From Physcia stellaris (Eukaryota > Ascomycota > Lecanoromycetes > Caliciales > Physciaceae), in assembly GCA_018902385.1 (NCBI GenBank), contig JABSSW010000001.1:806001-870000 (forward strand): a stretch of DNA of 64,000 bases, in the 5' to 3' direction. Both the position numbers and the translations under genes were made by a program. The notes under the pieces are model-generated. The model saw only the letters and a list, made by a program, of their open reading frames with translations, was not told the origin of the DNA and made no database searches. Below, piece after piece: positions 11,058 through 23,453 of this stretch (positions within the stretch are counted from its first letter, which is position 1; each line of letters opens with the position of its first letter).

Positions 11058-14000
11058 ATGGCCGTCAACCGGGAAATAACAAGCACCAATGCTTCAAATA
11101 CGACGGGAGATCCTTACTCACTAGCCATTTCAACAACGGACCGGGCAGCTATTGATAACACAAATTACCCAGGTATGCTCCCTGCGCGTCTGTGCTGGAT
11201 GCCTGCATTTGGGACAATCCGGACCGCTTACTTACGTCACTGTAGCAGCTGGACCGTCGCCGAAAAGGTTTCAGAAAAGTAGCTCCGAGAGGAACCTTTC
11301 ACTACGCAAACCTGAGATCTCGAGTCCTGCAAGGGTTGTGCCCGAGGCTGCACCAATGCCGGGTCATCGTAGGAAGCAGTCCACGAGGGATCAGAGAGCG
11401 CCGTCGGGGCCAACCCCTTTGCAATCCTCGCCCTCAAAGCGGTGCGTCCTTCGCGACCGCCATCTCTGTCGACCCTCGACTGTCTGATGCGACTGACATG
11501 TATAGTTTTGCCTACGATGCCCTTTCGAATCGCTATACCTCGCAGCAACCGGGTCCAGCCGCAGGCCATCAGTATCCACACTCGAGGCAGACGTCTATCA
11601 ATAGCACCTCACGATTCAGCTTCGCGTCAACCGTCGCCTCTACCAAACAGAACTCTGTAGATACCACAGAACCCTCCGATTTCCTGCCAGCCGTCAATTT
11701 CGATGATTTACAAACAAGTATCACTCGAGACGAGCCTAATATCAATCATTTTCCCGTCTCAGGCAGTGGAAGGAGAGTTCTGAGTGGAAACAACAACAAC
11801 GATCGGACGGATGAAGACTACGTAATGTTTAAGAGATCTCCCTGCAAAGCAACACAAGGGGCCAGCTTAGATCGTCAAGGCTCATTAAGACGACAGAACA
11901 GTGTCGCAGGTCGAGGAAGTCAAGCTAATGGGTATGGGGATGTTATGGGACCTCCAAGCGTCCCGATAAACATACAATCACGGCGCCAAACTTATTTTCC
12001 AACTCCTACCGGCAACATCTCAGTACATCGCTCGCCTAGAAAGTCTGTTGGACCCGGCACTCTTCCTTTAGAATTCTCTGAACAGACCGTGAAGAGACCA
12101 ATCCCAACGCACATACCTACAGACACTGCCACCTTCAATACCACAGTGAATACAGGCGGACATACAGGGGACACCTTTCTCACAGCTGACTTGAGCGGTC
12201 CAGTAGATGAGAGCAGTATCAACAGAAATGGAAGGTCTACCAAGTCCAAGTCGTTGTTGCCCCCTCCAAAATTCGTCCAAGACAACGTTTCGACACCATC
12301 TGGTACCCCTGATCAGACGATATCATCATTCGCTAGGTCACCTGCTAGGTCTGCAGGACACTCAGGCGGCACGCCGTCTTCTGATAAACGACTTTCCATG
12401 ATGCCTAACAGTATGCACGCTACCGGTCTTGCTGCACGGACGGTGAGTCCAACAGACGCGCGTAGATTGAAGAGAATGTCAATGATGCCGACTGTTCCAC
12501 CGATACCTTACACGCCACCAACTCCACAGCCAGATACTCCTACCTCAATCTCTCGCCACGCTCCACCTTCCCCTTCCTTAATCCCTAGAAAAAGCGTGAC
12601 TCCGTCTTCGTCGCGAACGACTCCAGATCCTAACCGGAAATCGAACAGCTCTGGCATTTCTAATTCATCAAGTACAAGCTACAGCTCAGCTTTGAATCGA
12701 GAAAGCGCGTTATTTTTATCGCACGCCTCTTCGGCTTCCAGGTTACCGACGCTTAGAACGCGAATTGACAATACAACACTCGGGAGCGAGGAAGAAGTGC
12801 CACCAGTACCGGCCATTCCTAAAGCATACGAATCGCCAAAAACTGAATACGATCAGCCCTACTTCTCCGCTCGAAAGTCAAGCCTACCCTTTGAAACTGG
12901 CAGTACTACTAGCGGCTCGACTGCTGAGGGGACACCCTCTAGTTCCACAGACAATGGAGTCTCAAAGCCTAATATTGAGAGACCGAGAGGTCGGACAGTG
13001 GACGAGTGTTCTGGCACAGAGAAAAGACCAAATGCAACATCAAACATAAACAGGAGAACGTTGCAGCCTTTGCGCCTGCCACCATTGAACCTTCTTCCAT
13101 TGAGTACCCCGACAGCTGCGAAGATTGCAGCGCTTTATGATGGAGCTGGCTCGATAAAGCTCGGCGCCATAACACCACCACCAAAGTTCGCTCAATCGGC
13201 AATACCAAGCACGCCGATGACAGCTTCCAAGGCTAGCTTTCCCCGGGGCTTTCATGACGAGGATAAGCCACCTCTGATGCCAAAATTACGAAGCAGTAGT
13301 TCTCACCATACGGCAAGGCCTGAGTCGTCAGCAAACAGTCCTGATAACACACCTTACACTAAGTCTCCAGTCACTTCCGATCAAATTCCAGGCCATTCAA
13401 GTCGGAAGGCGATTTCCCCGTTTATTTCATCCTCTTTACCTAAGACGAGTGGCGAATTTAGATACATGGGACAGAATGCCCTTCCTAATTCGAACACAGT
13501 TGACCCTAGACAGACAAGGCTGACCGGACCACGGCTTCAGAGGCCGGCAAAGGAAGTTAAAGATGACGCCTCAAGTCAAGAACACTCGAGTCCTGCGGAA
13601 GCCAGCGGATCAAGTTTTGGGAACTCGTTACGTCGCAAGCTCAGCTTAACTCGAAAGCGAAGCAGCTCGAAGTCCCAGTCAAGAACAGAACTTTATGCAG
13701 ATACTGACCTCCCTCCACAACCCCCAAAACATGATAACATGCCTCCGCCAAAATTGCCCGCTTCAGCGACGTGGCATGGCCCTCTCTTGCCGGGCCCGAG
13801 CCCAACAACGAAAGCGAGCTTATTGGAAGCAAAGACGAAGCTCTCCAACTCAATTTCCACCAACGAGCAACTGCAAGTCCGTAGCAACACGTGGACCGCA
13901 AATAATAGCACGAAAAAGGAGCCAGCGTCCGCTGGATCTGCGGCTGCCCTGGCATCAAAGAGGACAGCCAGAGCGGCTTTAGAGGGAAGCACGACACAGA

Positions 14001-15753
14001 ATACTCTCAGTCTTAAAGACTTTCTCAATGAAGCCAAAGAAATGCAGCTAGATCGGGATGACCTTTCGGCGGAGGAGGAGATGAGACGGCTTGCAGCAAG
14101 ACGGAAAGATACGGAAAGCGCAGCCAAAGAATACGATGCCTTGCGGCGACGCGCAACCGCAAAAGATAGAGTTGGTCCTTCTCAAGCCCTACGTGTCGCA
14201 AATCTCAACATCTTTGAACGGGGTGAAATTGTCGATCACAAAGATGTTTACTTCTGCGGTACCCAAGACGCGAAAAAACATGTTGGTGATTTGAGCGCAG
14301 AAGCAAGCAACTTTGGGTACGACGACGAAAGAGGTGATTACAACATAATTTCCGGTGACCATCTAGCATATCGGTACGAGGTCGTGGATGTTCTAGGAAA
14401 AGGGAGCTTTGGTCAAGTTGCACGTTGCATTGATCACAAGACCGGCGCTTTAGTAGCAATCAAAATCATCAGGAACAAAAAGCGTTTTCACCAGCAAGCA
14501 TTGGTGGAGGTTGACATCCTGCAGAAGCTGCGCGATTGGGTAAGTCATACCCAAAGAATCGGTATCGCTCTTACTGATTGAGATAGGATCCACGAAACAA
14601 GCATAGCATGGTCCATTTTACCCAGAGCTTCTACTTCCGTGGTCATCTGTGCATCTCCACGGAGCTGTTGGGCATGAATCTCTACGAATTCATAAGGTGC
14701 CACGACTTCCGGGGCTTCTCATTGAAGCTTATCCGCCGATTTGCTAAACAGCTTCTGAATAGCTTGATCTTGCTTAAAGCACATAAGGTTATCCATTGCG
14801 ACTTGAAGCCTGAAAACATCTTACTAGCCCACCCTACTCGATCAGAAATCAAGGTAATCGATTTCGGATCCAGTTGCCTCGAGAACGAACAAGTCTACTC
14901 CTACATCCAGTCTCGCTTTTATCGATCACCAGAAGTGATCTTGGGCATGACCTATAGCATGCCCATCGACATGTGGAGTGTAGGCTGTATACTCGCAGAG
15001 TTGTTGACAGGATATCCCATCTTCCCCGGAGAGAACGAGCAGGAGCAACTGGCCTGCATTATGGAAGTGTTTGGCCCTCCGGAAAAACATCTTATCGAGA
15101 AGAGCGCACGCAAGAAAATGTTCTTCGACTCCCTCGGCAAGCCCCGCTTGACCATCTCATCGAAAGGCAAACGGCGGCGGCCCAGCTCGAAAACGCTGCA
15201 ACAAGCCCTCAAATGCGAGGATGAAGCCTTTCTTGATTTCATTAGCCGATGCCTTCGATGGGATCCAGAGCGCCGTCTCAAACCTGATGAGGCACTCCGT
15301 CATGAGTTCATTACTGGCGCCAAGCCTATCGCACGACCACTACGGCCCCAATTAGCAACAACGAATAGCTCTCCTGTCAAACGTTATAATTCTATTCATA
15401 CGCCAGCTGTCGGTCGTCCTCTCCCAGAACCGCCATTTACTAGCAATAAGGCTGGACCAGTAGCGAAGAATAAAGAAGCCCTCAGCAGCTCTCCGAGTAA
15501 GACGATCTTGCCCGCTCCCAAACGGCACTCCACAGTCAACGGCTTACAGACTGGTGCTGGCGTGAAGAGGACTTTGAATGGAGTAGCTGTGAGCGGTTCT
15601 GCCTTGCCCCGAGTTTCGCCTAGAGTCGGTAATGGCAAACCGGACATGGCTGCCGCGGCAGCGATGGCGAGTTTGGTGAGTCTTAGCCATGTAAAAGAGC
15701 ACTTTCAAATAGCACCTCGAGCTAACAGGTGACAATAACAGAAGTCGCGATGA
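11058..15753 (+). CDS. DYRK-family cell polarity kinase, Pom1-like
   Basis: Five exons (11058-11172, 11246-11441, 11506-14539, 14587-15675, 15742-15753) give 1,481 aa. About the first 1,100 residues are Ser/Thr/Pro-rich and probably disordered. The kinase domain follows: glycine loop LGKGSFGQVARC, catalytic lysine in VAIKII, HCDLKPENILL, DFGSSC, and activation loop VYSYIQSRFYRSPEVILG, where the YxY pair is the DYRK autophosphorylation hallmark. The domain ends near LRHEFI, with a basic, Ser-rich tail. In fission yeast Pom1 sets polarity gradients and times mitotic entry; a similar role is inferred here. The last exon encodes only KSR, joined across a 66-bp intron. The first three junctions were set by phase. 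Confidence 0.92.
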
Positions 15754-18740
15754 GGACCTCCCAACTCCGAGATCGGAGTCACTGTACATAGAAACAGCAT
15801 GGGAAAAAGGATCGGGAGTTTATGGAAGCTATCAGTGGAGGCGTGATCCCTCTAAGCGTTGGTTTGCTACATTACGTTCACGTCTTTTATCTCATCAAAG
15901 CATTCAGCATACACTAGCGAGCGTCTTTTCAAAGCATTACACTGTACAGGAGGACGGATTTATACCCTTGCCACACGTTGGTCGGCCGGAGAGTGGCACT
16001 TGTGGTGGTTTTTGGCTTTCGCTGGCTTCTTTGGTGCGCCGTATACCACACACGGGAGGATAGCTCGAGTCTGATGCATGATATAGCAGCACTTGCTTGT
16101 TGACTTGCAAATCGAGCGTCTACTTCTTGCAACTGCAAACTCTGTGAAAGTTTAGGTCGTTGAGTCTGACAAAGTAATAGACGAGGGTGGATCTGCACTG
16201 TTGTCACAGAACGCAAGAAGCAAAGACCAAATAGTCAGTTGCCTCTTGGGTACTGCTCTCATGCACTCAGGTCAAGAATCTTTCCCAAAAGCCATGTGCT
16301 GATTGGAATCAAACCATGAGCAGGAGCTGAAACCACAGTCAGCCTGCCCTCTGCTCACTGCCCTCTGCTCATGGTAATTACAAGGTTTACGTCTTGAGCA
16401 CTGACTGTTTTGGGGAACCTTGCTCTAGGCATTGAAGCATACAGCTAAACAGCTTTACTAGCTAGAGGACTCCTGTTGTTTCCATTTGTGCATAGTGATC
16501 TTACTGAATGCTAGATCTCATCTTCCATAGGACACTTTCTGCTCAAATAACCAATGCTGAGTGGTTCTCAGGGCGGTCCTTCATGTACAGGAGGTTTTGC
16601 TCAACAGGGTAGTTGAGATGGGAATGACAGAATCAAACGATTGGTAAGTGATCACATCGATAACAATGTAATATTGCGTCCTTCTTTTCAAGGCTAAATA
16701 GCAAGATTGGGCCAGGAATGTGACCGCTTGGGATTGGGTGAAGATGTATTACGACCTTGGATGATATCTCAGATATTATCTGTGATATCAAGCCCTTCAA
16801 TATACCCAATACCGGTTGTTCGAGTGTTCCATGACACGCGAGATTCTAAAGCTTATGGTAAAACTATTCACACTCGGGGGAAGGTGGGTGTTCTGTGCAC
16901 ACAGAGGGTCCCTCGTAATCACTACTCCAGCTTCAAAGCACCACAGATGATTTCTTTTTACTCCTAGAAATACTTTGCAAAAGCATTTGACCGCGTCCCC
17001 AAGCAAATCAATCCCATCAGTCATAACATACTTTGGGACACAGCTCGTGAAGATGACCCTCCATTCATCAGCGCCTGCTATCTAGCAATCTCGACTTCCA
17101 TGGGCTGGCATGGCTCACTTTTCGAATGTCTACCAGCCCATGGCATACCTTGTTCCACATGGGATGTAGCTGCTATCGCATGTAAGTTGTATTGGCATAA
17201 AGACATGCTCTAAATGTACATGAGAATCATGAACCACAAGCATGATGGAGTACCAGTAAGTAGCATGCAAGCTATTACAACCTTCGTGTCTCTCCAGCTC
17301 CTATTTGTCCTGGACCCTGACTTAGTTGAGCAATTTCTGTTCAATTTCGACAGCACTATTTGTTCAGTATTGAAGATTATTGACGTTGAGCTATGGTAGG
17401 GATTCGTGTCAGACATCGATGACTCACGCTTATCAAGGCCTCAGCTACTTATAGATCGAGTCTTGAGATTCAACGTCTGAGCAGATGTCAACAGGAAGAC
17501 ATTTGAAATCTTGATCACCGAATCCATATATAGAGTGACCAGTCGAAACATTGTGTAATCGTGACTTAAAATGGGTGATTTTGCATCGACCTTGACAGAG
17601 TGCTGAATTACACATTCTTCCTCAATTTTCTTTGCCAGCTCTAGCTGAAATCTATCTTCAATATGTTAAAAGGTTACAATCCTAGTCTACTCTCTGTTGG
17701 ATCTGATCTATTTCAACTGGGGAAATTGTCTGACCTGACTATCCATTCAGTAGACATTGCCAACAGCTGAAAATCATGACTAGTAAGTAATTGCAGTCCT
17801 TTCATCAGAGTATTGTGCCATGTTGTTTGGAGCTAATGAATCGACTGGATCGGGGAAAAAGTCCTCTAGAGTTGAGTATACTACTTATCTAAAGAAGACT
17901 TGAGCAATGCTCTGTGCAGCCTTATCCTTGAACGAGGTAATCGTTGACAAAGTCATAAAAAACCATAAGAGCGGATTCGATCAAGAAGGTGACCGCTTTG
18001 GAACCTACATTGATGGTGTCTTAATCGTGTTGGCTGAAGAAGGCTGGGAAAGTACAATGTTGGAAGTGCCGTGGACTCTTGACTGCAATGACGTCTCCAG
18101 AATGAATCGTCTTTTCAGATGACATGTAGACATTGCGGCAGAGAGCCCTAAACGCTCAAGACTTTGGAACGGAAACTGAGCTTGACGGATACATGAGATA
18201 TTCGATGAGAAGTCTAAGGAATGCTGATAATGTCGATCGCTAGAGAGCTAATCGAGATGCGTCGTACCACGAGATTTGATGGAGCAAGATGTGTCCTTCG
18301 TCTCACACTCTATAGCATGACATGAATATCTGCAATCTCCATCAGTTGGACTTCGAAATAAGGACTAAAGGCGAGCCGCCGTATCGCTCATCGTTGAGAC
18401 CATATCCTTTTACGGTGCCCTAGATCCTCTACCGAAACCGCCTTATGAGTACCTCTTTAGGGATGGATTCATGGACCACGTAAAAATGCTGCCAGACCAA
18501 GTTGAAATCAGTTCATAAGACAATGATACTCAATATTCGATTATTTTATACGACAAGAGAGCAGACTTTAACTTTCGGCCAATAAATTTTGGCTAGCTAT
18601 ACAACGTTCAAATATTTTATGTAAGAAAAGATATCCTGATGACAAAGATGCATAATTAATAGAAAGTCAAACACCATCGCTTTATGTACGCTTGCTCGAT
18701 TATCTGCCGCCAAAAACTTAGGGAAGAAATGAAGAAAAAC
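15754..18740. other. Gene-poor 3-kb region
   Basis: No recognisable gene. Short open stretches occur, at about 16965-17200 (containing KAFDRVPKQINP and WDTAREDDPPF), 17214-17399 and 17907-18122, but they carry no domain I know, no convincing splice chain and many stops. The last 300 bp, before the DUF2417 gene end, are AT-rich. It could be decayed genes, an old transposon remnant or plain intergenic DNA. Confidence 0.5.
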
Positions 18741-20398
18741 TCATGCACCACGAACGAGTTGACCAAGTCGCTTTTCAAGTATCGTCCTCCCCTCAAGCGT
18801 CTTCCAAACTTCGTGAGGTGCTCCATTGACAACGTCCCAAGCCACTAGCTTTTTCGTAAGTTTCGTAAGATCTTCCTGCTTCCTTTCCCATTCGTTGTCC
18901 CGCCTGACCTCAATACCCGAGCTGACAATGACGAGGGGCGTCTTATCGCTCTGGATATTACGAGATTGGACGACTTCGTTTTTCGTCAAAGAACCAGCGA
19001 CCAAGTTTTCCTGAAGCTTGGCTTTGATATACTTTCCATTTTGGTATGCGACCTTACCGTAGGTGCGATCTTCGCGAGTGCGCCCTTTGATGATCGCTCC
19101 AGGAAGGCGATCCCAGCCAAGAGGTGAAATGATACCTCGTGCCCAGAGAAGGAAACCGCGTGTTGGAGAGGCGATGCGGTGTAGCAGATCTTCATGAAGG
19201 GTATCGATGAGGAAGATGCCTGAGATCTCCCGGACATGTCTGCTTGCAAAGATCCGGCTGTAGATGCCACCTACTCCGTTTGACACAAGCACCCATGGCT
19301 GCTGTTCTCCTGCGCGAGCCAAGGCCTCGGAGAGGGCATCGGAGGTCATCCCAGCAGAATGCGGTGACGGCGCATTGTCTGACCATGCTAGACCCGGGCG
19401 GTCGTAGTAACAGTAGCGGTCAATAGTCCCATTCTTATAGGCAGCATAGACCCAATCATCCATAGAGTCTTCGACGGGATTCTCGCCGCCTTCAAGGAGC
19501 ACAGTAGGAGTACGCTTGCCATCAACATCGTAGGTCACATTGCCCACACAGGCAAGGTGTATTTGGTATTTGTCGCCATCGACAAAGTAGCGTTTTCCGG
19601 GAGGCTCAAGGGAGGCGTCGCGGGAGCGCAAAATAAGCGTCGCCGTAAGCAAAATGACGATGATAGACATAACCACCATGATTACCGTGGCAGTGAGGAC
19701 AGCACACCACTCCCGAAGGGTGCGGCGACTCTCTTGTCGCCCTGTCAAGCGTTCTTCCTCTTCCTTTTTACCCCAAGCCACAACGCGATCCGTCATGACA
19801 TTGTATAAGGCAATGACTGCCGCCCAGATGACTGAGGCAATGCCAACCCAGCCTTCCTCAGCCCGTATCCTAGGCACGACAAGAATGATGATCATATCAA
19901 TCAGCAAAAAGGCCGAAACGATGAGGGTGAGGATCTCCATAGGTCTATTGGGTACCGTGAAGAACAGTATCGCAATCAACAGATTTCCGAGCGTGAGGGT
20001 TGTGTAGGAGAAGTCAAAGAAGCCAGAGCCGCGTGAGTGCATCATTGGCGGGCTGACGAAGATGGAAACGAGCAACAGCGCCCACCACAGGAAGGTGATG
20101 ATGATGAAGAGGACGGAGATGTAGCGGAGAGCTCTCACAGACCATAGGTTGTAAGGCGACACCTGTAGGGCATGTGTCAATAGGGAATGCAATGGACGAC
20201 CGATGTGCTTACAGCTGGGTCGTCGGGGTCCAGATAGCCATCATTCCGAGGTGGTAGAAGTCGAGTTCGCTCGTCTGGTTGTCGACCTCCACCATCCCCA
20301 TGCCGAGAGGGTTGCCTACTGTTCTCACCGTCGGAAGATGCACGACCGTCGCCATCATTTTGGTCCTCGCCGTTCTTGGTGCCCCATAATGAGACCAT
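18741..20398 (-). CDS. DUF2417 multi-pass membrane protein with alpha/beta-hydrolase domain
   Basis: Two exons (20398-20213 and 20162-18741; 50-bp intron) give 535 aa. The N-terminal 60 residues are polar (MVSLWGTKNGEDQNDGDGRA...). About six membrane segments follow, for example ISVLFIIITFLWWALLLVSIFV, EILTLIVSAFLLIDMIIILVV and VLTATVIMVVMSIIVILLTATLIL. The remaining half is a lumenal or extracytosolic alpha/beta-hydrolase-like domain with TPTVLLEGG, DRPGLAWSDN and VLVSNGVGGIYSR. The nucleophile elbow reads NGVGG where GxSxG would be expected, so hydrolase activity is doubtful. Homologues in ascomycetes are called DUF2417 or mitochondrial integral membrane proteins; true location and substrate are unknown. 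Confidence 0.85.
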
Positions 20399-20931
20399 GC
20401 TGGGTTATGCGACGATGAAAGACCGGGGGACTCTCTCGGACACCGTAGTGAACAGGTACGGAGATGTGTTTTTTTTTTTGTTTTTTGTTTTTTTTGAAAA
20501 GGCGAGATTGGCGGAAAACTTGTTGAAAAGCAGGTGCGGAAATGAATGACGTCAAAAAATGTGGTCTGAGTTGGGTACGTCACAGCAGGGGGCAGCTGCA
20601 AACGAGTTGGGCAGTGGCGAGAGGGGAAAGAAGATGACTCGAGGAGGGACGAAGAAGTAACGGGGAAAAAGGTGGTGGGGAGAGAAGGGGGGACTCGGGA
20701 GGAATAGAGAATGAAAGAGTTAGGAGTCTTGGGAAGGAAGCTAGCTATGATACGTACTTAGGTAGTGCCTTCCAGGCGCTGCAACTCGTGCATCAGATTG
20801 GCTGTTGATCACTGCCGCTAGCAACGACATCTAGATCGCAATCCGATAGATACAGTAGTACGAGTAGTGTCAAGTAGATGATCTTATCACATGCACCTCC
20901 AACAATCTTCATCGAAACAAGACATCTGGAC
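20399..20931. other. Divergent promoter region with T tract and purine tract
   Basis: Lies between the divergent starts of the DUF2417 and methylesterase genes. It has an interrupted T tract at about 20468-20495, a palindromic TGACGTCA at 20547-20554 and a G/A-rich strand bias at about 20618-20730. No coding signal. Confidence 0.6.
20547..20554. promoter_or_regulatory. Perfect CRE/ATF palindrome TGACGTCA
   Basis: An 8-bp palindrome about 150 bp upstream of the DUF2417 start codon, with a related TACGTCA about 25 bp further upstream. This matches the binding site of fungal bZIP factors of the ATF/CREB class. Occupancy is not known; the motif can occur by chance. Confidence 0.35.
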
Positions 20932-22461
20932 ATGAGCAGCCTTCAACGCTCCTTTGCAAAAGCAAAACTCGCCGGCCTGCCCTTTGAACCACCCATTCCG
21001 CAGGATACCTTCGAAGAGGAGCTGGGAGAAGACGAAACAGTAGAGGAGCATGATGGTCTCACACCATTGCCTGATCAAAAATCAGCAGATGACGATTCGT
21101 CATCTGCATCTTCAGCTTCCTCGGCATCCTCAACAGGGACAATTAGACCGTCGCCGAGTAAGCATCTCTTTGCCAGGCCCAAGGGGTTCGTAAAGACCCC
21201 ATAGCAGCCCTTTCTTAGTCCCTCTCTTATCTTCGGCCGTGTCCTGTCTGATGTCGATTGCTCTCTCCAAATCCCCCTTTGACTGTATTCCTGATCATTG
21301 TGACTTTGGACCGTTCCTGATATCTTCTCTAGGCCCCCAAACGCCAGGAGGCCGGTAGATCCATTGCCATGGAGTGACTTCTTTGCGCAAGAACTCTACC
21401 TCTATAACTCACGCGCGTATGAAACAATTATCCATCACGCCTATCTAACGCCACCTTTGGCGAAAGGCCCTCTGTTCGTGACACATCACGGGGCTGGTTC
21501 TTCGGGCCTTTCGTTTGCTATGTTCACCTCAGAGATCCGAAAAGCTCTCCCCAACTGCGGTGTGCTCTCACTTGATGCCCGAGGCCATGGAGAGACTGTT
21601 GTCAAGAGCATCCATCCGTCTACGGAGAGCGGTCCGCTCAATCTGAGTTTAGATATTTTAAGTCAAGATCTGCTGGACATTATTCGATTGACTCAGAAGA
21701 AGCTGTCTTGGCCAGACTTACCCAATCTCATGCTCTTGGGCCACAGCCTTGGTGGAGCTATCATAACTGACCTTGCAGCAAGTGGCAAGCTGGGAAACGC
21801 AGTTTTGGGCTATGCGGTCTTCGACGTTGTGGAGGGTTCCGCTATAGACGCGCTACAGAGCATGCAGTCTTACCTGTTAACAAGACCCAAGAGGTTCCCC
21901 TCGCTTGCTGCTGGCATTGAGTGGCAGTCAGTATTCTCTAACAGCTGTATTATCATCCGCCATTTTCTAACTTCATCAGTACACGCTCCCGAACGATTCG
22001 CAGCACCACGTCGGCACGTGTTTCGGTACCATCTCTTCTCTGTCAAGAAGCTCCGCCTGGATCCGACCCGGACAATGGCCGGCCTTGGACATGGCGGACT
22101 GATCTAGCAGCTACGCAGCCCTATTGGGAAGGGTGGTTTGTGGGTCTCAACAAAAAGTTCCTTGAAGCAAAAGGTGGGAAGCTGCTCCTGCTGGCTGGTA
22201 CTGACCGACTAGACAAGGAGCTTATGATCGGTCAAATGCAAGGCAAGTCTAGCTTGTGCGAGCCAGAAAACTGGAAGAGTCAAAGATTAATCATCTGCAG
22301 GAAAATATCAATTACAAGTGTTTCCAGAAGCAGGCCATTTTATTCACGAAGACCAAGCCGAAAAGACAGCTGCCGTTGTGGCTGACTTCTACCGGAGAAA
22401 CGATAGAAGTGCCTTAGTGCTGCCACCTAAAGTTGGTGACCTACTGAGGAAAAAGCAATAG
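20932..22461 (+). CDS. ppe1: Protein phosphatase methylesterase 1
   Basis: Removes the C-terminal methyl ester from the PP2A catalytic subunit. Four exons (20932-21185, 21333-21926, 21980-22242, 22301-22461) give 423 aa. It starts [18 protein letters not shown], has an acidic/Ser-rich linker, then [16 protein letters not shown]. The alpha/beta-hydrolase core shows [22 protein letters not shown], nucleophile elbow [11 protein letters not shown]1-specific [13 protein letters not shown] and RPKRFPS, and the late histidine in [11 protein letters not shown]. Intron 1 (21186-21332) has a weak GTTCGT donor. Intron 3 (22243-22300) begins with GC (G|GCAAGT) and ends in CAG; only this GC-AG splice joins IGQMQG to the FPEAGH segment in frame. 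Confidence 0.9.
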
Positions 22462-22852
22462 CCTGCTAAGAGGACTGATTTCCCCCAACCCGATTCACCA
22501 GCTAGCATTGAAAGAAAGGTGGCCAAGGACAGACAAGTGAAGTCCTTCTTACTCCCAGATCAACCACATAATTTCGACGCTTTTGCGGTTTCCAGAACCA
22601 GGGAAAACTCCACGACTGCAGTCGCATAGGCACTCGTTCTATGATTCTTTTGAATCTAGCAAGTATTGTTACAAGTCCATGGTGTCCGCGATACTCTTGT
22701 AATTAGTTCTTACTTCCCCATATCCAGTTTGGAACGCGACCCGTGCCTTGGAAATGTCACCGACTATGTGATTTTGCCAAAAGCGTTGTATCTTCTCGCT
22801 CGCTCTGCATCGTCACCAGTGATCTCTTTCCAGACTCGTCGTGTATCTTGCA
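22462..22852. other. Intergenic
   Basis: No gene recognised. It should contain the 3' end of the methylesterase gene and the promoter of the next predicted gene. Confidence 0.5.
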
Positions 22853-23453
22853 ATGCTTTACATTCCTGCTGTCTTTCTCTCAGCATGCTCTGCTTTACCT
22901 CGCGCTACCTTTGTTGATCCTTCGGTGCCTAGCGACGTGGTTGCTCGCTGCACAGGATCCAAGAGCAAGATCAACCCTAGTTGCTGGAACGTTTTTGGCA
23001 TGCATGCGTACATGCGGCATTGGAAGCGCACTACGACGACATGTATAAAGAAACGAAGTTTGGGCCAACTGTTTCATGCGCCAGGTCAAGGGCCAAGAAA
23101 TCGACAGCCTTAGATGCGCCCAGTTAGGACCAAATACATTCCCCGGACCTAAACATGCTTTCAATATCACCAACGGATCCGCAGAGACATTCGACGGTGC
23201 ATACAGTATCTGGTGTAAGTTATGCAAGATTCGCTTACTCGTACTGGAGGATAGGCTAGTATCCAGCTCAGCGCTTCAGCAGTACATGACCAATCTGTAC
23301 GGCAGCTTTAAAAACGAAAAGCGTTCCGCTATCGTCAGAGAGACCTATGAAAAATTCAAACCTCCTGTTACGGGAAGTCTCGTCCTAAGGGAGCTGCTAC
23401 TTAGACATGCGGAAGATGCCAGAAACAGGTCGCTAACGCTAGTTCTGTCCTAA
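22853..23453 (+). CDS. Putative small secreted protein
   Basis: An ATG at 22853 opens a signal-peptide-like start (MLYIPAVFLSACSALPRA), followed by VARCTGSKSKINPSCWNVFGMHA. A frame change then leads into WANCFMRQVKGQEIDSLRCAQLGPN and ends with YEKFKPPVTGSLVLREL. The change can be explained by a 43-bp intron 23008-23050 (GTACAT...AAG), which gives HANEVWANCF, or by a small indel. A second, frame-neutral 42-bp GTGTAA...TAG intron is possible after YSIW. I recognise no domain; the CW...CF...C spacing recalls small cysteine-containing secreted proteins of fungi. Exon structure is provisional. Confidence 0.4.

Noticed and set aside
11336-11505. Extended N-terminal frame of the kinase exon beginning at 11336
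   Set aside because: It begins at TTG and is intronic; exons 11058-11172 and 11246-11441 join to 11506 with correct phases.
20468-20495. T tract as a transcription terminator
   Set aside because: It lies upstream of both flanking genes in a divergent promoter region; poly(dT) tracts are usual promoter elements in fungi.
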